Shown: positions 43,367 to 53,800 of the stretch, one piece after another
Layout: the number at the start of each line of letters is the position of its first letter
How positions within the stretch are numbered: position 1 is the stretch's first letter
From: Leucobacter musarum subsp. musarum
GTDB taxonomy: Bacteria; Actinomycetota; Actinomycetes; Actinomycetales; Microbacteriaceae
Reading direction: 5' to 3'
DNA length: 64,000 nt
NCBI RefSeq assembly: GCF_001273845.1
Contig: NZ_JHBW01000062.1
Location: 1-64,000 of the forward strand
Position numbers and translations under genes: made by a program
Notes under the pieces: generated by a model
The model's database searches: none
The model's input: the letters and a program-made list of their open reading frames with translations, nothing else
Told to the model about the DNA's origin: nothing

Positions 43367-43382
43367 TCTTCCGGAAACGACG

Positions 43383-43418
43383 GAAGCCTCGTTCCGGCGG
43401 TGGCCGGAACGAGGCTTC
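43383..43418 (-). terminator. Terminator of the symporter gene
   Basis: A perfect 15-bp stem (43383-43397 with 43404-43418), loop of 6 nt, 24 nt after the minus-strand stop at 43442. Confidence 0.7.
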
Positions 43419-43441
43419 GAGGTGGTGCGTCGCCGGAGCGC

Positions 43442-44872
43442 CTACGCGCGGGTGGTCTCCCGTTCGGCGGCTGCAGACTGCTCAGCGGCGTCTGCCTGCG
43501 TGCCCTCGCGCTCGTCAGCGTCGTCGTTGCTGAATGCGACTCCCTGGCGCGGTGCGTTGTAGAGGTCGAGATCGAGGATGCCCTCGCGCTTGGCGACGAT
43601 CGTCGGCACGAGCGCCTGGCCCGCGACGTTCACCGCGGTGCGGCCCATGTCGATGATCGGGTCGACCGCGAGTAGCAGGCCCACGCCCTCGAGCGGCAGG
43701 CCAAGCGTCGACAGCGTGAGCGTCAGCATGACGGTGGCACCGGTGGTGCCGGCGGTAGCTGCGGAACCCACGACCGAGACGACCACGATGAGTAGGTACT
43801 GCACGATGGTGAGATCGATGCCGAAGAACTGCGCAATGAAGATCGCAGCAACTGCGGGGTAGATCGCGGCGCAACCGTCCATCTTGGTGGTGGCGCCGAG
43901 CGGCACCGCGAAGGACGCGTACCCGCGGGGCACGCCGAAGTTGCGCTCGGTCACGCGCTGCGTCAGCGGCAGCGTGCCGATCGAGGAGCGGCTCACGAAC
44001 CCGAGCTGCACTGCGGGCCAAACTCCCGAGAAGTACTGCTTGACCGAGAGGCCATGCGCCTTCACCAGGATCGGGTAGACGACGAACAGCACGAGCGCGA
44101 GACCGATGTAGAGCACGGCGACGAACCAGGTGAGCGACCCCATCTTGTCCCAGCCGTACTCGGCGACGGCGTTGCCGATGAGGCCGATCGTGCCAATGGG
44201 GGCGATGCGAATGATCCACCACAGCACCTTCTGGATGATGGCGAGCGCCGATTCGGTGAGTGCGATGAACGGCTCGGCCTTCTCGCCGATCTTGAGTGCG
44301 GCGATGCCGACCGCGACCGAGATTACGATGATCTGCAGCACGTTGAAGCTGGCGCTGCCGCTGAACGCGCCTTCGGTGACGCTGCCCGATACCCCGAGGC
44401 CGAGGAAGTTCGACGGGACAAGGCCGATCAGGAAGTTCCACCAGGTGCCGACCGAGTGCGGTGCCTCAGGGGTTAGTGCCGTCTGCGAGGCCGAGGCGCC
44501 CGGGCGGAAGGTCACGCCGAGCACGATGCCGATGGTCACCGCGATGAGGGCGGTGATCGCGAACCACAGCAGCGTCTGACCGGCGAGACGCGCGGCGTTC
44601 GTCACCTTGCGCAGACCGACGATGCTCGACACGATCGCGGTGAAGACGAGCGGAATGACTGCCGCGCGCAGCAGCGAGACGTAGCTGCTGCCGATGGTCG
44701 AGAGCGTCGCGTGCAGCCCGTTGGGGTTGCCCTCGGCATCGGGGCCGAGCGACATCGCGATGCCACCGAGCACGAGGCCGACGACGAGGGCTGCGAGGAT
44801 CTGCCAACCGAAGTTGGTCATCCAGCGCGGAAAGCGGCGTGCCTGCTGAGGGGCTGCCTGGGTGGTGGACAC
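43442..44872 (-). CDS. Dicarboxylate/amino acid:cation symporter (DAACS)
   Basis: 476 residues with eight to ten membrane segments. [20 protein letters not shown] is the serine-rich reentrant loop; [20 protein letters not shown] and [19 protein letters not shown] carry the ion and substrate residues of the GltP/DctA family. Imports glutamate, aspartate or C4-dicarboxylates. GTG at 44872 with AAAGGA 10 nt upstream is preferred over an ATG at 45001. A disordered acidic tail of ~40 residues ends the protein. The 44873-45104 gap holds only the two divergent promoters. Confidence 0.9.
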   Translation of the reverse strand: MSTTQAAPQQARRFPRWMTNFGWQILAALVVGLVLGGIAMSLGPDAEGNPNGLHATLSTIGSSYVSLLRAAVIPLVFTAIVSSIVGLRKVTNAARLAGQTLLWFAITALIAVTIGIVLGVTFRPGASASQTALTPEAPHSVGTWWNFLIGLVPSNFLGLGVSGSVTEGAFSGSASFNVLQIIVISVAVGIAALKIGEKAEPFIALTESALAIIQKVLWWIIRIAPIGTIGLIGNAVAEYGWDKMGSLTWFVAVLYIGLALVLFVVYPILVKAHGLSVKQYFSGVWPAVQLGFVSRSSIGTLPLTQRVTERNFGVPRGYASFAVPLGATTKMDGCAAIYPAVAAIFIAQFFGIDLTIVQYLLIVVVSVVGSAATAGTTGATVMLTLTLSTLGLPLEGVGLLLAVDPIIDMGRTAVNVAGQALVPTIVAKREGILDLDLYNAPRQGVAFSNDDADEREGTQADAAEQSAAAERETTRA

Positions 44873-45092
44873 GGTGAAGAATCCTTTCGACTGCGGGCGC
44901 GGGGAACCGCCGGCCGGTGGGCCGGAGAGCGCGCTCTCGCCAGTGACGGCGGTGCTGCGGTGTTCCCCCGATGAACCCCAACAGCCTAGCAACTCATTCA
45001 AGATTTTTATAGTTCACATCACCTTTGCTGATTCAATGCGCACTGGAATCGCGTGTGGTCGGTGCCGGGTACAGCGCGACGCGCAATTCGAT

Positions 45093-45098
45093 TACTCT
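45093..45098 (+). promoter_or_regulatory. -10 of yajQ, leaderless
   Basis: TACTCT ends 6 nt before the ATG at 45105; no ribosome site. Confidence 0.5.
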
Positions 45099-45104
45099 GG
45101 TCGC

Positions 45105-45593
45105 ATGGCTGATTCTTCGTTTGACGTGGTGAGCAAGATCGACTCGATGGAGGTCGAGAATGCGGTGAACCAGGCCCGCAAGGAAGTCGAGCAGCGCTAC
45201 GACTTCAAGGGCGTGGGTGCCGACGTGACCCTCACGGGCGAGAAGATCCAGATCAAGGCGAACACCGAAGAGCGCGCGAACGCGGTGCTCGACGTGCTCC
45301 ACTCGAAGTTCATCAAGCGGGGCCTCTCGCTCAAGTCGCTCGACACCGGCGAGCCTTACGCCAGCGGCAAGGAGTACCGCATCGATTCCCAGCTCAAGGA
45401 GGGCATCGATCAGGCGACCGCGAAGAAGCTCAACAAGCTGATTCGCGACGAGGGGCCGAAAGGTGTGAAGTCGCAGATTCAGGGCGACGAGCTTCGCGTG
45501 TCCTCGAAGAGCCGAGATGATCTTCAGGCGACGATGGCGCTGCTCAAGGGCGCCGATATCGACGTCGCGCTCCAGTTCGTCAATTACCGCTAG
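45105..45593 (+). CDS. YajQ-family nucleotide-binding protein
   Basis: 162 residues, close to the usual 163. [20 protein letters not shown] at the start, RYDFKG and the ending [13 protein letters not shown] are diagnostic for YajQ/UPF0234, two RNA-recognition-like domains; homologues bind cyclic di-GMP. Probably its own transcript. Confidence 0.95.
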   Translation: MADSSFDVVSKIDSMEVENAVNQARKEVEQRYDFKGVGADVTLTGEKIQIKANTEERANAVLDVLHSKFIKRGLSLKSLDTGEPYASGKEYRIDSQLKEGIDQATAKKLNKLIRDEGPKGVKSQIQGDELRVSSKSRDDLQATMALLKGADIDVALQFVNYR

Positions 45594-45621
45594 TCCCTCC
45601 CCACGTTGAGCCCGCGCGCGT

Positions 45622-45627
45622 TACGGT
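45622..45627 (+). promoter_or_regulatory. -10 of lipoprotein gene, leaderless
   Basis: TACGGT ends 6 nt before the ATG at 45634; no ribosome site. Confidence 0.5.
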
Positions 45628-45633
45628 GAGCGC

Positions 45634-46398
45634 ATGCGAATCTCTTCTGTTTGCGCTGCGCTGGCGCTGAGCGGCGCGATCCTGCTCGCCGGCTGTGCAG
45701 CCGAACCGACGCCCGATCCCGTAGCGACCTCGGCGCCGCCGACGTCGGAATCGCCGTCGGTCACTCCGACCGCAACCCCGGAACCCACGCCGGAGCCCAC
45801 GCAGACGCCCGCGCCCACACCTGATTCGTGGGTGCGTTCGGGTGACGCCCGTGGCCCGGTGAGTTTCGAGCTGCCACCGGGGTGGTCGCTCGTGCATCTG
45901 CCCTCGGCCTATGACGACATGGGGTTCTTTCAGGCACAGATCGTCGATGCGGCCGGTGTCGGCCAGCTCTACTTCTCCAACCGAGTGACGGGGATCGGTG
46001 GCGCATGCACGGGTGAAATGGCGACGCTGCACCTCGAGGAACTCGATTCGGCGCCGGTCGAGATCGCCGGGTTCGCCCCGGCCGCGGCCGATCCGGCCGG
46101 TACGCCGACCACTCCCGTGCGTTTCGTGTACCGGGTCTCGAACCTCGGTGACGGTGCCGTGGCCAGTCTGTCGCTCGCGAACTCGACTCCGCGTGATGCC
46201 TGCATGTACTACAACCTGCTGCTCGGGGGAGCGGTGGGCAGTGAGTCCACGATGGTGGTGGCAGCCGACTTCATGCAGGTCGACAGCACCTCGAGTGGTC
46301 GGAGTTTCGCGACGCGCGCTGAGGCCGAGGCATTCATGCAGTCCGAGGAATATGCGACGCTCAAGCGCATCTTGATGTCGATCCAGTTGCAGGCCTGA
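45634..46398 (+). CDS. Lipoprotein of unknown function
   Basis: 254 residues. Signal peptide with lipobox LLAGC (Cys ~21), then a Thr/Pro/Glu-rich spacer (~22-66) likely to span the wall, then a globular domain with two Cys (GGACTGE, PRDACMYY) that may form a disulfide. No family recognised. Leaderless promoter; no evident partner. Confidence 0.75.
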   Translation: MRISSVCAALALSGAILLAGCAAEPTPDPVATSAPPTSESPSVTPTATPEPTPEPTQTPAPTPDSWVRSGDARGPVSFELPPGWSLVHLPSAYDDMGFFQAQIVDAAGVGQLYFSNRVTGIGGACTGEMATLHLEELDSAPVEIAGFAPAAADPAGTPTTPVRFVYRVSNLGDGAVASLSLANSTPRDACMYYNLLLGGAVGSESTMVVAADFMQVDSTSSGRSFATRAEAEAFMQSEEYATLKRILMSIQLQA

Positions 46399-46426
46399 GA
46401 GTGGCACGACGCAAGCGCGGCGTCGC

Positions 46427-46432
46427 TACACT
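46427..46432 (+). promoter_or_regulatory. -10 of DUF3151 gene, leaderless
   Basis: TACACT ends 6 nt before the ATG at 46439; no ribosome site. Confidence 0.5.
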
Positions 46433-46438
46433 GACTGC

Positions 46439-46855
46439 ATGATCGGCACCAATCTTCTCGGCCCCGAACCCACGTTGCTCGCTGCTGACACCGCGGTCGA
46501 CGCCGCGCTCGAAGCGGGCCAGCCCGTCGAAACGGTCGTGCGGTCGCACCCCGAATCACCGCTGGCCTGGGCGCTGCTCGCCGAAGCCGCTGATGCTGAC
46601 GGGCGTGAGCTCGAGTCGTACGCCTTTGCGCGGGTGGGGTACCATCGCGGGCTCGATGCGTTGCGCAAGTCGGGGTGGCGCGGTGCGGGTCCCGTGCCCT
46701 GGTCGCATGAGCCGAATCGTGGGGTGCTGCGCGCACTGTACGCGTTGCGCCGAGCCGCGGGGCGCATCGGTGAGCAGAGCGAGGTCGAACGCCTCACCGA
46801 GTTCTTGAACGGGGCTGACGACTCGGCGATCGACCGCATCGAAGCCGGAGACTGA
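46439..46855 (+). CDS. DUF3151 protein
   Basis: 138 residues. NLLGPEPTLL, SPLAWALLAEAADADGRELE, YAFARVGYHRGLDALRKSGW and VPWSHEPNRGVLRAL are the conserved blocks of DUF3151, a soluble actinobacterial family of unknown function. It lies just upstream of purA, which has its own promoter. Confidence 0.9.
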   Translation: MIGTNLLGPEPTLLAADTAVDAALEAGQPVETVVRSHPESPLAWALLAEAADADGRELESYAFARVGYHRGLDALRKSGWRGAGPVPWSHEPNRGVLRALYALRRAAGRIGEQSEVERLTEFLNGADDSAIDRIEAGD

Positions 46856-46945
46856 CGGTTGCGCGACGCGCGCTGATCCCGCACCCCGACCGTGCCCGTC
46901 GCACCGCCCAGGTCGGCGAAACCTCGCGTCTCGACGCCCCTTCGG

Positions 46946-46951
46946 TAGACT
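46946..46951 (+). promoter_or_regulatory. -10 element upstream of purA
   Basis: TAGACT in CGGTAGACTGG, identical over 11 bases to the element before glyS. Leader of about 30 nt. Confidence 0.5.
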
Positions 46952-46988
46952 GGCTCGGTAACTGCCGATGTCGAAGGAAGGGGCTGAA

Positions 46989-48275
46989 ATGCCCGCAGTG
47001 CTCATCACCGGTGCCCAGTGGGGCGACGAGGGCAAGGGTCGGGCGACCGACCTCCTCGGCAGCCGCGTCGACTACGTCGTCAAGTTCAACGGCGGCAACA
47101 ACGCCGGCCACACGGTCGTGGTCGGTGACGAGAAGTACGCGCTCCACCTGCTCCCGTCGGGCATTCTCACCCCGGGTGTCACCCCCGTCATCTCGAACGG
47201 CGTCGTCATCGACCTCGAGGTGCTGCGCGGCGAGCTCGAAGCGCTCGGTGGTCGCGGCGTCGACGTCTCTCGTCTCAAGGTGAGCGCCAACGCGCACGTC
47301 ATCACCGCCTACCACCGCACGCTCGACAAGGTCACGGAGCGGTTCCTCGGGAAGCGCCAGATCGGTACGACGGGGCGCGGGATCGGCCCGGCGTACGCCG
47401 ACAAGATCAACCGCGTCGGCATCCGCATCCAAGACATCTTCGATGAGGGCATCCTGCGTCAGAAGGTCGAGGCCGCGCTCGAGTTCAAGAACCAGGTGCT
47501 CGTCAAGATCTACAACCGCCGCGCCATCTCGGCCGACGAGGTCGTCGAAGATCTGCTGAGCTACCGCGAGATGCTCGAGCCGATGGTCTGCGACACGGGC
47601 CTCCTGCTGCACGAGGCAATGCAAGACGAGAAGACGGTGCTCTTCGAGGCCGGCCAGGCGACGATGCTCGACATCGACCACGGCACGTACCCGTTCGTCA
47701 CGTCGTCGAACGCGACCGCCGGCGGCGCGAGCACGGGCTCCGGGCTGCCCCCGCACGCGATCGACCGCGTGATCTCGGTCGTCAAGGCCTACACGACGCG
47801 CGTTGGTGCCGGCCCGTTCCCGACCGAACTCTTCGACGAGTCGGGCGACTACCTGCGGAAGCAGGGCTTCGAGTTCGGCACCACGACCGGTCGCCCGCGG
47901 CGATGCGGCTGGTACGACGCTCCGATCTCGCGCTATGCAGCACGCATCAACGGGGTGACCGACTTCGTGCTCACCAAGCTCGACGTGCTCTCGGGGCTCA
48001 AGACCATCCCCGTGTGCGTCGCTTACGACGTCAATGGCGTGCGGCACGATGAGATGCCGGTGAACCAGAGCGACTTCCATCACGCGAAGCCGATCTACGA
48101 GGAGTTCCCGGGCTGGAACGAGGACATCTCGGGTGCGCGCCGCTTCGAAGACCTGCCGCAGAACGCGCAAGATTACATCGTCGCGCTCGAGCGCATCAGC
48201 GGTGCGCGCATCTCGGCCGTCGGTGTCGGCCCCGAGCGGGAGCAGGTCGTGGTGCTCCACGACCTGCTCGATTGA
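46989..48275 (+). CDS. purA: Adenylosuccinate synthetase
   Basis: 428 residues. GTP-binding [10 protein letters not shown] at the start, [25 protein letters not shown], and the closing [12 protein letters not shown]-type region. Joins IMP and aspartate using GTP in the first step from IMP to AMP. ATG at 46989 with AAGGAAGGGG upstream. The chorismate mutase gene follows within 11 nt. Confidence 0.97.
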   Translation: MPAVLITGAQWGDEGKGRATDLLGSRVDYVVKFNGGNNAGHTVVVGDEKYALHLLPSGILTPGVTPVISNGVVIDLEVLRGELEALGGRGVDVSRLKVSANAHVITAYHRTLDKVTERFLGKRQIGTTGRGIGPAYADKINRVGIRIQDIFDEGILRQKVEAALEFKNQVLVKIYNRRAISADEVVEDLLSYREMLEPMVCDTGLLLHEAMQDEKTVLFEAGQATMLDIDHGTYPFVTSSNATAGGASTGSGLPPHAIDRVISVVKAYTTRVGAGPFPTELFDESGDYLRKQGFEFGTTTGRPRRCGWYDAPISRYAARINGVTDFVLTKLDVLSGLKTIPVCVAYDVNGVRHDEMPVNQSDFHHAKPIYEEFPGWNEDISGARRFEDLPQNAQDYIVALERISGARISAVGVGPEREQVVVLHDLLD

Positions 48276-48286
48276 GCGGCGGCGCG

Positions 48287-48592
48287 ATGAGCGCGCACTC
48301 TCCGCAAGAGCGGCTGGATCGCCTGCGGTCGAGCATCGACAACATCGACGCGGCACTGGTGCACATGCTGGCCGAACGCTTTCGCTGCACCCAGGAGGTT
48401 GGGCAGCTGAAGGCCGAGCACGAGATGCCCGCCGCTGATCCCGGTCGTGAGGCGCGGCAGATCGAGCGGCTGCGATCGCTCGCTGCAGACGCCCACCTCG
48501 ACCCCGAGTTTGCCGAGAAGTGGTTCAACTTCGTCGTCGCCGAGGTGATTCAGCACCACACGCAGATCGCCGACGAGCGCAATTCCGCATAG
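48287..48592 (+). CDS. Chorismate mutase, AroQ class
   Basis: 101 residues, all-helical AroQ type: RLRSSIDNIDAALVHMLAER with the active-site Arg, RFRCTQEVGQLKAEH with the second Arg/Lys, and an Arg/Glu-rich third helix. Converts chorismate to prephenate for Phe/Tyr. ATG at 48287; a TTG at 48272 would overlap the purA stop by 4 nt. Confidence 0.88.
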   Translation: MSAHSPQERLDRLRSSIDNIDAALVHMLAERFRCTQEVGQLKAEHEMPAADPGREARQIERLRSLAADAHLDPEFAEKWFNFVVAEVIQHHTQIADERNSA

Positions 48593-48614
48593 TTGCACTG
48601 CGGCGCGCTTGCGC

Positions 48615-48640
48615 ATTATTCGAACATATGTTCGAATAAT
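48615..48640. promoter_or_regulatory. LexA (SOS) box, perfect 26-bp palindrome
   Basis: Core TCGAACATATGTTCGA matches the actinobacterial LexA consensus (TCGAAC-N4-GTTCGA) exactly; symmetry extends to ATTATT/AATAAT on the flanks. It ends 4 nt before the next start codon, so LexA bound here would cover the promoter. Confidence 0.9.
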
Positions 48641-48643
48641 GAC

Positions 48644-49696
48644 GTGAGGTGGAGCGGACAATCAGTGGCGGCGTCGTCAGATGACGGCGCGTTGCCCGGC
48701 ATGGAAGTGGGGCAGCTCGCCGCACTCCCCGGGCACCTGCGCACCGTGCGCGCGCCCGAGTTCGCGGGCGCGGTGTTTCACGAGGTGCTCGCGAAAAGCG
48801 CACTGAATCGGGTGCCCGGCGCCTCATCGATGCCGTTCTCCTGGACGGTGAACCCCTATCGGGGCTGTTCGCACGCGTGCGTGTACTGCTTCGCGCGCGG
48901 ATCGCACCGGTATCTCGACTTCGACACCGGTCGAGATTTCGATGCGCAGATCGTGGTGAAGGTGAACGTTGCCGAGGTGCTCGGGCGCGAACTGATGCGC
49001 CCGAGCTGGCAGCGCGAGTGCGTAGCGCTCGGCACCAATACCGACCCGTACCAGCGCGCCGAAGGCCGGTATCGGCTGATGCCCGGCATCATCGCGGCGC
49101 TCGCGCGCAGCGGTACACCCATGTCGATTCTGACGAAGGGCACGCTGTTGCGCCGTGATCTCCCGGCGCTGGCCGAGGCGAGTGATCGTGTGCCCGTCGA
49201 GCTCGCGATGTCGATCGCGGTCGGCGACGATGCGCTGCAGCGATCCATCGAGCCGGGCACCCCGTCGACGCGGGCGCGACTCGACACCATCGCCGCGGCA
49301 CGCGATGCCGGTCTCATCCCAGACGTCTTTCTGATGCCGGTGCTGCCCGGCCTCACCGACGGGATCGCACAGTTGCGCCCGCTGCTGCGCGACATTCGCG
49401 ACGCAGGGGCTCGATCGGTCGTGTACGGGGCGCTGCACCTGCGATCGCACGCGAAGCCGTGGTTTATGAGCTGGGTCGAACGCGAGCACCCCGAGTTGCT
49501 GCCGCTCTATCGCTCGCTCTACCCGGGCACGGCGAGCCGAGCACCGCAGGCCTACCGCATGGAACTCGCCGGCCGCATTCGACCGCTCATGCGCCAGTAC
49601 GGGCTTGACCGCAGCGGATCGTCGCGATCCGTCACGATGCCGGGCCCGCGCGACGCCGTGACAACGCCCGGCGCACCTACCCCGACACTGTTCTGA
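48644..49696 (+). CDS. Rv2578c-family radical SAM protein
   Basis: 350 residues. CSHACVYC near residue 73 is the CxxxCxxC [4Fe-4S] motif, followed by FARGSHRYLD; SILTKGTLLRRD, IEPGTPSTRARLD and FLMPVLPGLTDG match the Rv2578c branch, related to spore-photoproduct-lyase-type radical SAM. Function unknown; SOS control (box at 48615-48640) suggests DNA damage. GTG at 48644 matches the VRW...ALPG start of homologues and would make the transcript leaderless; a GTG at 48665 with GGTGGAG upstream is the alternative. Confidence 0.85.
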   Translation: MRWSGQSVAASSDDGALPGMEVGQLAALPGHLRTVRAPEFAGAVFHEVLAKSALNRVPGASSMPFSWTVNPYRGCSHACVYCFARGSHRYLDFDTGRDFDAQIVVKVNVAEVLGRELMRPSWQRECVALGTNTDPYQRAEGRYRLMPGIIAALARSGTPMSILTKGTLLRRDLPALAEASDRVPVELAMSIAVGDDALQRSIEPGTPSTRARLDTIAAARDAGLIPDVFLMPVLPGLTDGIAQLRPLLRDIRDAGARSVVYGALHLRSHAKPWFMSWVEREHPELLPLYRSLYPGTASRAPQAYRMELAGRIRPLMRQYGLDRSGSSRSVTMPGPRDAVTTPGAPTPTLF

Positions 49697-49735
49697 AGCA
49701 GCGAGCAGAGTGGTGCGGGCGCGGAATCGGACGCG

Positions 49736-50650
49736 TCAGGCCGTTTGGCGTGTTTCCGCGTCGAGCGCCGCGCGGGCCCGAGTAATCGCGTCGAGCACTC
49801 GAACGCGTAGCGCATCGCCCCGCTCCGCGAATGCGCGTTGCAGCTGTGTGTACTCGCGCTTGCCCGCGGCGGTCTCGATCGCGACCGGAGTGAGGGAGTG
49901 CCCGTCGGTGCCGGAGAACGCGCTCACGTCGTAGGGCGAGGCCCGCATGTCGACCTCGCGAATGTCGCGTGCGAGTTCGAACGCGTCGAGCAGCACGTCG
50001 CCCGGCACGATCGGCCCCAGCTTGCCGGCCCACTTGTAGAGGTCCATGCCCGCGTGCAGGCAGCCCGACTGTTCGGTTTCGACCTGGTTCGCGCGCGTCG
50101 GCTGCATCGTGTTGAGCGGGTGCGCCTCGTCGGTGAAGAAGCGGTACGCGTCGAAATGCGAGCAGCCGATGGTGTGCGTCTCGACGACGGCATCGGTGGC
50201 GGCGTGACCGATGCGCAGCGGCAGTCGCGTGTGCCGCAACTGTTCGGGAGTCATTCGGTAGACCATCGCCCACTCGTGCAGCCCGAAGCAGCCGAAGCGC
50301 GGTGTGCGTTCGCGCGTCGCGGTGAGCAATTGTTCGATGTAGTCGACCGTGCCGCCGCGCTTTGCGAAGAAGGCGATGACGTCGACCGACGCGACGCCGC
50401 CCTCGACTCGGTAGTGGCGCCAGGAGGCGCGATCCGGAGCCTCAGAGAGAGACACCCCGGCCCCGGGATGCCAGCGGCGCAGCTCACTCGGCTTCACGGA
50501 GTAGTACGTCCAGAGAAAGTCTTCGACCGGGTGCGATTCACGCCGCAGGCGGCGATCGCGATGCGCAGCCGTGAGCGCGTCGGTGCGGGCCTCGTGCGCA
50601 GCGGCCCGGGGGTGCCAGTCGTCGAACAGGAGCGGAGCGGGGCGGGGCAC
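49736..50650 (-). CDS. Putative 3-methyladenine DNA glycosylase
   Basis: 304 residues, soluble. SHPVEDFLWTYYSVKPSELRRWHPG and FGCFGLHEWAMVYRM are the blocks shared by an actinobacterial family that databases label 3-methyladenine DNA glycosylase; I see no helix-hairpin-helix or AAG motif to prove it, so the label is inherited. Convergent with the SOS-boxed radical SAM gene. GTG at 50650, with TACACT ending 6 nt before it, so leaderless. Confidence 0.5.
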   Translation of the reverse strand: MPRPAPLLFDDWHPRAAAHEARTDALTAAHRDRRLRRESHPVEDFLWTYYSVKPSELRRWHPGAGVSLSEAPDRASWRHYRVEGGVASVDVIAFFAKRGGTVDYIEQLLTATRERTPRFGCFGLHEWAMVYRMTPEQLRHTRLPLRIGHAATDAVVETHTIGCSHFDAYRFFTDEAHPLNTMQPTRANQVETEQSGCLHAGMDLYKWAGKLGPIVPGDVLLDAFELARDIREVDMRASPYDVSAFSGTDGHSLTPVAIETAAGKREYTQLQRAFAERGDALRVRVLDAITRARAALDAETRQTA

Positions 50651-50656
50651 CCAGCG

Positions 50657-50662
50657 AGTGTA
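50657..50662 (-). promoter_or_regulatory. -10 of putative glycosylase gene
   Basis: Minus-strand TACACT ends 6 nt before the GTG at 50650. The rest of the 50651-50887 gap holds a GCATG-N6-CATGC repeat (50727-50742) and no clear promoter for the giant gene. Confidence 0.45.
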
Positions 50663-50887
50663 ACGCGGCGGGTGCGCTCAAGCCGCGGCCGAGATCACCC
50701 GCGGGTGAAAAGCCGGGTGAAGTCTTGCATGTTTACGCATGCGATAGGTCGACTCTCTGGTTGGGTTGAGGAGTTTGCGGCTCGCGCACGCGCGGATGCC
50801 GCTGGGGGTTCTGGGGTTGACCCGAACGCGCCCGATCGTCGCCGACCAGGCGCGCAGACGTGCGCGCGAGGGAGTACAGAACGCATC

Positions 50888-53800
50888 ATGGTGGAAGCTG
50901 CAGTCGCACCGAAGCGCAATCGAATGGCGTCGCTGATCGCGGGGCTCGTTACCGGGGCGGTGGTTGCGGGATCGCTCGTCGCCGTCGGGGTCGGTGCGAA
51001 TCAGGCGGCTGCGGCAGAGTGGGCTCCGACGGTCGAGGTGCAGAGCACCGGCACCGGCGGCAAGGGCTTCATTCTCGCGGGAGAAGACGCCAGCTTCCGT
51101 GTCAATGTGTCGAACCCGGCGAACGGAGGCGGCGGCAAGCAGTTCAACCTGGGGGTGTCGGCGCTACTGCCGCTTTCCGTGTCGTACGTGAGTGGCACTG
51201 CGGCGCCCACGAAAATCTACCGGGCCCTTGAGGAAGTGCCGAACGAGACGCGCACCGCGCCGGCGACGGCCGAGAGCTGCGCGGCGAGCGGACTCATTCC
51301 CGCCTCGACGCTGACACCTCCCGGCAAGGCCAACCGTTGCGCGGTGCCGGAGGGGCAGCAGCTGTGGGTGTGGTCGAACATCAATGATCTGCCCGAGGGC
51401 GGCACCGTGCCGCTCGACGTCACGGTGCGCCCCGATACCGGGACCTACCCGGTCGGCAGCACGATCAACTTTGATGCGACCGCCTACACGAGCAACGATC
51501 CTTCGCGTTTGCCCACGTTCGACGGATCGACGAGCAAGGCAGTCACCGCGACGCACTCCTCGAAGCCCGGCACCGATGCCGGGTTCACTCAGCCCGACGT
51601 GCGAGCGATTCGCGTGAGCAAGTCGGAGCCCAGCCCCGAAGACGAACTGCTGCGCGGTGTGCACTCGCACCCCACGGTGTACACGATCAAGATCGAGAAC
51701 ACCGGTCAGGCGCCGACCGAAGACGTGACCGTCGTCGACTACCTGCCTGCAGGGCTCGAGTTTCTCGGTACCGCAGGCGGCGACAACTCCGCGCCCGGCA
51801 CAGGCGAGTACCTCGTGGACGGGCAGCCGATGCGCATGGGCGCTCAGCCACAACTGGCTTCGCCCGAGGCATCGCGCGTCGAGACCGTGCAGCTCGGGGC
51901 AGCCGAGGCGGCCCAGCTCGGCCTCGCCGGCGCGGGCGTCTACACCAAGGTCACCTGGGTGCTCGGGGCGCTGTCGGGCGGCAGCGCGCAGGTGCTGCCG
52001 ACGGCGGCGGCGACGGCCGGCGTGAGCGAGTTGAAGTACTACGCCGCTGTGCCGCTGTTCGAGAACGCACTCTGGCAGGGAACTGCGCCCGCCGCCGAAT
52101 CCGGTCTGCAGGGGGCGAACCTCGACAACAACACCGGGCCCTCGACGCGACACGGCTCGGAGAGCGCCTCGGCGCCCGCCAATGCGCAGGCTTTGGTGAA
52201 CGCCGCGACGGCCTCGGGAGCCTTCACCGGCCCGGTGCTCGACGACAATGACGCCCTGCGCACGACCAGCGACTCGGATACCGAATCAGTTGATGCCGTC
52301 GATCTGCACGTGATCAAGAGCGTGCAGGAGGACGCCTTCAAGACGGGTGCGCTCGCCGAATACACGTTGAACGTGCGCACGAGCGAGTACGTCGACGCCG
52401 ATGACATCCGTCTCACCGATGTCATTCCGAACGGTCTCTGCCCCGCCTTCCCGGCGCAGCAGACGCAGCCCAAGCTCAGCGTCACGACGAACGGCACGAC
52501 AGCGCCCTACACCGATGCGGCCGAGTGGAGCCAGATTGTCACGCCCGGTTCAGCGTGCAACTACCCCAATACCGAGACCGGGGCGAACGTCAGCGACGCG
52601 ACGGTTGAGTCGATCGACTTCAACGCGAGCACCGGCGCATTCACGGTCGTTTTCGCGGTCGCAGAGATGACGGCGAACGACCACGCCGAGGTGCGCTACA
52701 CCCTGATGCAGCGCCCGAACTACACCGGGAGCAAGGGCAGCACGAGTTCGGGTGACCGGCTGACGAACCGGGTGTCGATCACCGGAACCACGACGTCAAC
52801 CGCCGATATTGAGGCGACGCCAGGGCTGCCGGCGAAGGTGGGCGGCGAGCGCTATCCGCTCGACGACTCGAGCGCCACCATCTCGTCAAACTTCTCGCAG
52901 CTCGTGAAAGAGGTGCTCGATCGCGGCAAGACGATCGCAAACGCGCAGCCGGTGAATTGGAGTGCGGCCGCGCAGACCCCGTTTTCGCCCGGCGACCACG
53001 TCTGGTACCGCATTCAGGTGCCGTTCGCAGAGGGCATCGATACGCGCAACCCGGTACTCGATGATTACCTGCCCGAGGGCGTCGCGTTCGTCGGGGCGAC
53101 ATATGCATACTCCGGTATCACGGGCGTCGCTGATGCCGAGACCCCCGTCGATCGTTCGGCGCCGGGATTCCCCACCGCGTATATTCCCGAGCCGACGGTG
53201 TCTGGCAGCAGCCTCAGCTGGGAGCTCGGCGAGCGTCGCGGCGACTACCGTTTCATGCCGCTCGATAGCACGGTGACGGTCTACCTCGAAGGCGTGGTGC
53301 AGCAGCAGTCTGCATCGGCCGACGACGTCGACAGCCCCGCGAACCATGCCAAGTACCAGCAGGTGAATGTCGATGGTGACCTCACCTTCTTGCGCGACGA
53401 CGCGACCGTCACTCTCGACTGGGGCGCGACGCTGCAGAAGAACGTGAAGTCGATCGGCGATGGCGCATCGCGCACCTTCGGACAGGAGGGGCCCGCCGCC
53501 GGCGAGATCGTGCGCCAGGGCGATGCAGTGACGTATCGCATCGATGTGACCGCACCGCAGAACACCACCGACGATTACGTGATCTGGGACGTGCTGCCGA
53601 AGGGCGTGCGCGCCGCTGACGTTTCGGCGTTCACCGCCGCGACCTACGACGGTGCTGCGGCGAGCTCCGGCACTGGCGAGACGCCGCTCGCTTCGGGCGA
53701 CTTCACTGCCCTCGCGACCGACAGCCCGGCCGGCTCGCCGCAGTTGAGCGCGGCCTACGCCGGGCGATCCGTCATCGTCTGGAAGATCTCGAAGGACATC

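Noticed and set aside
46794-48356. 520-codon minus-strand open frame
   Set aside because: Antisense of purA; composition and lack of motifs mark it as a shadow.
49838-50887. Upstream extension of the giant gene by 350 codons
   Set aside because: The extension is antisense to the putative glycosylase gene and lacks protein-like composition; the signal peptide begins at 50888.
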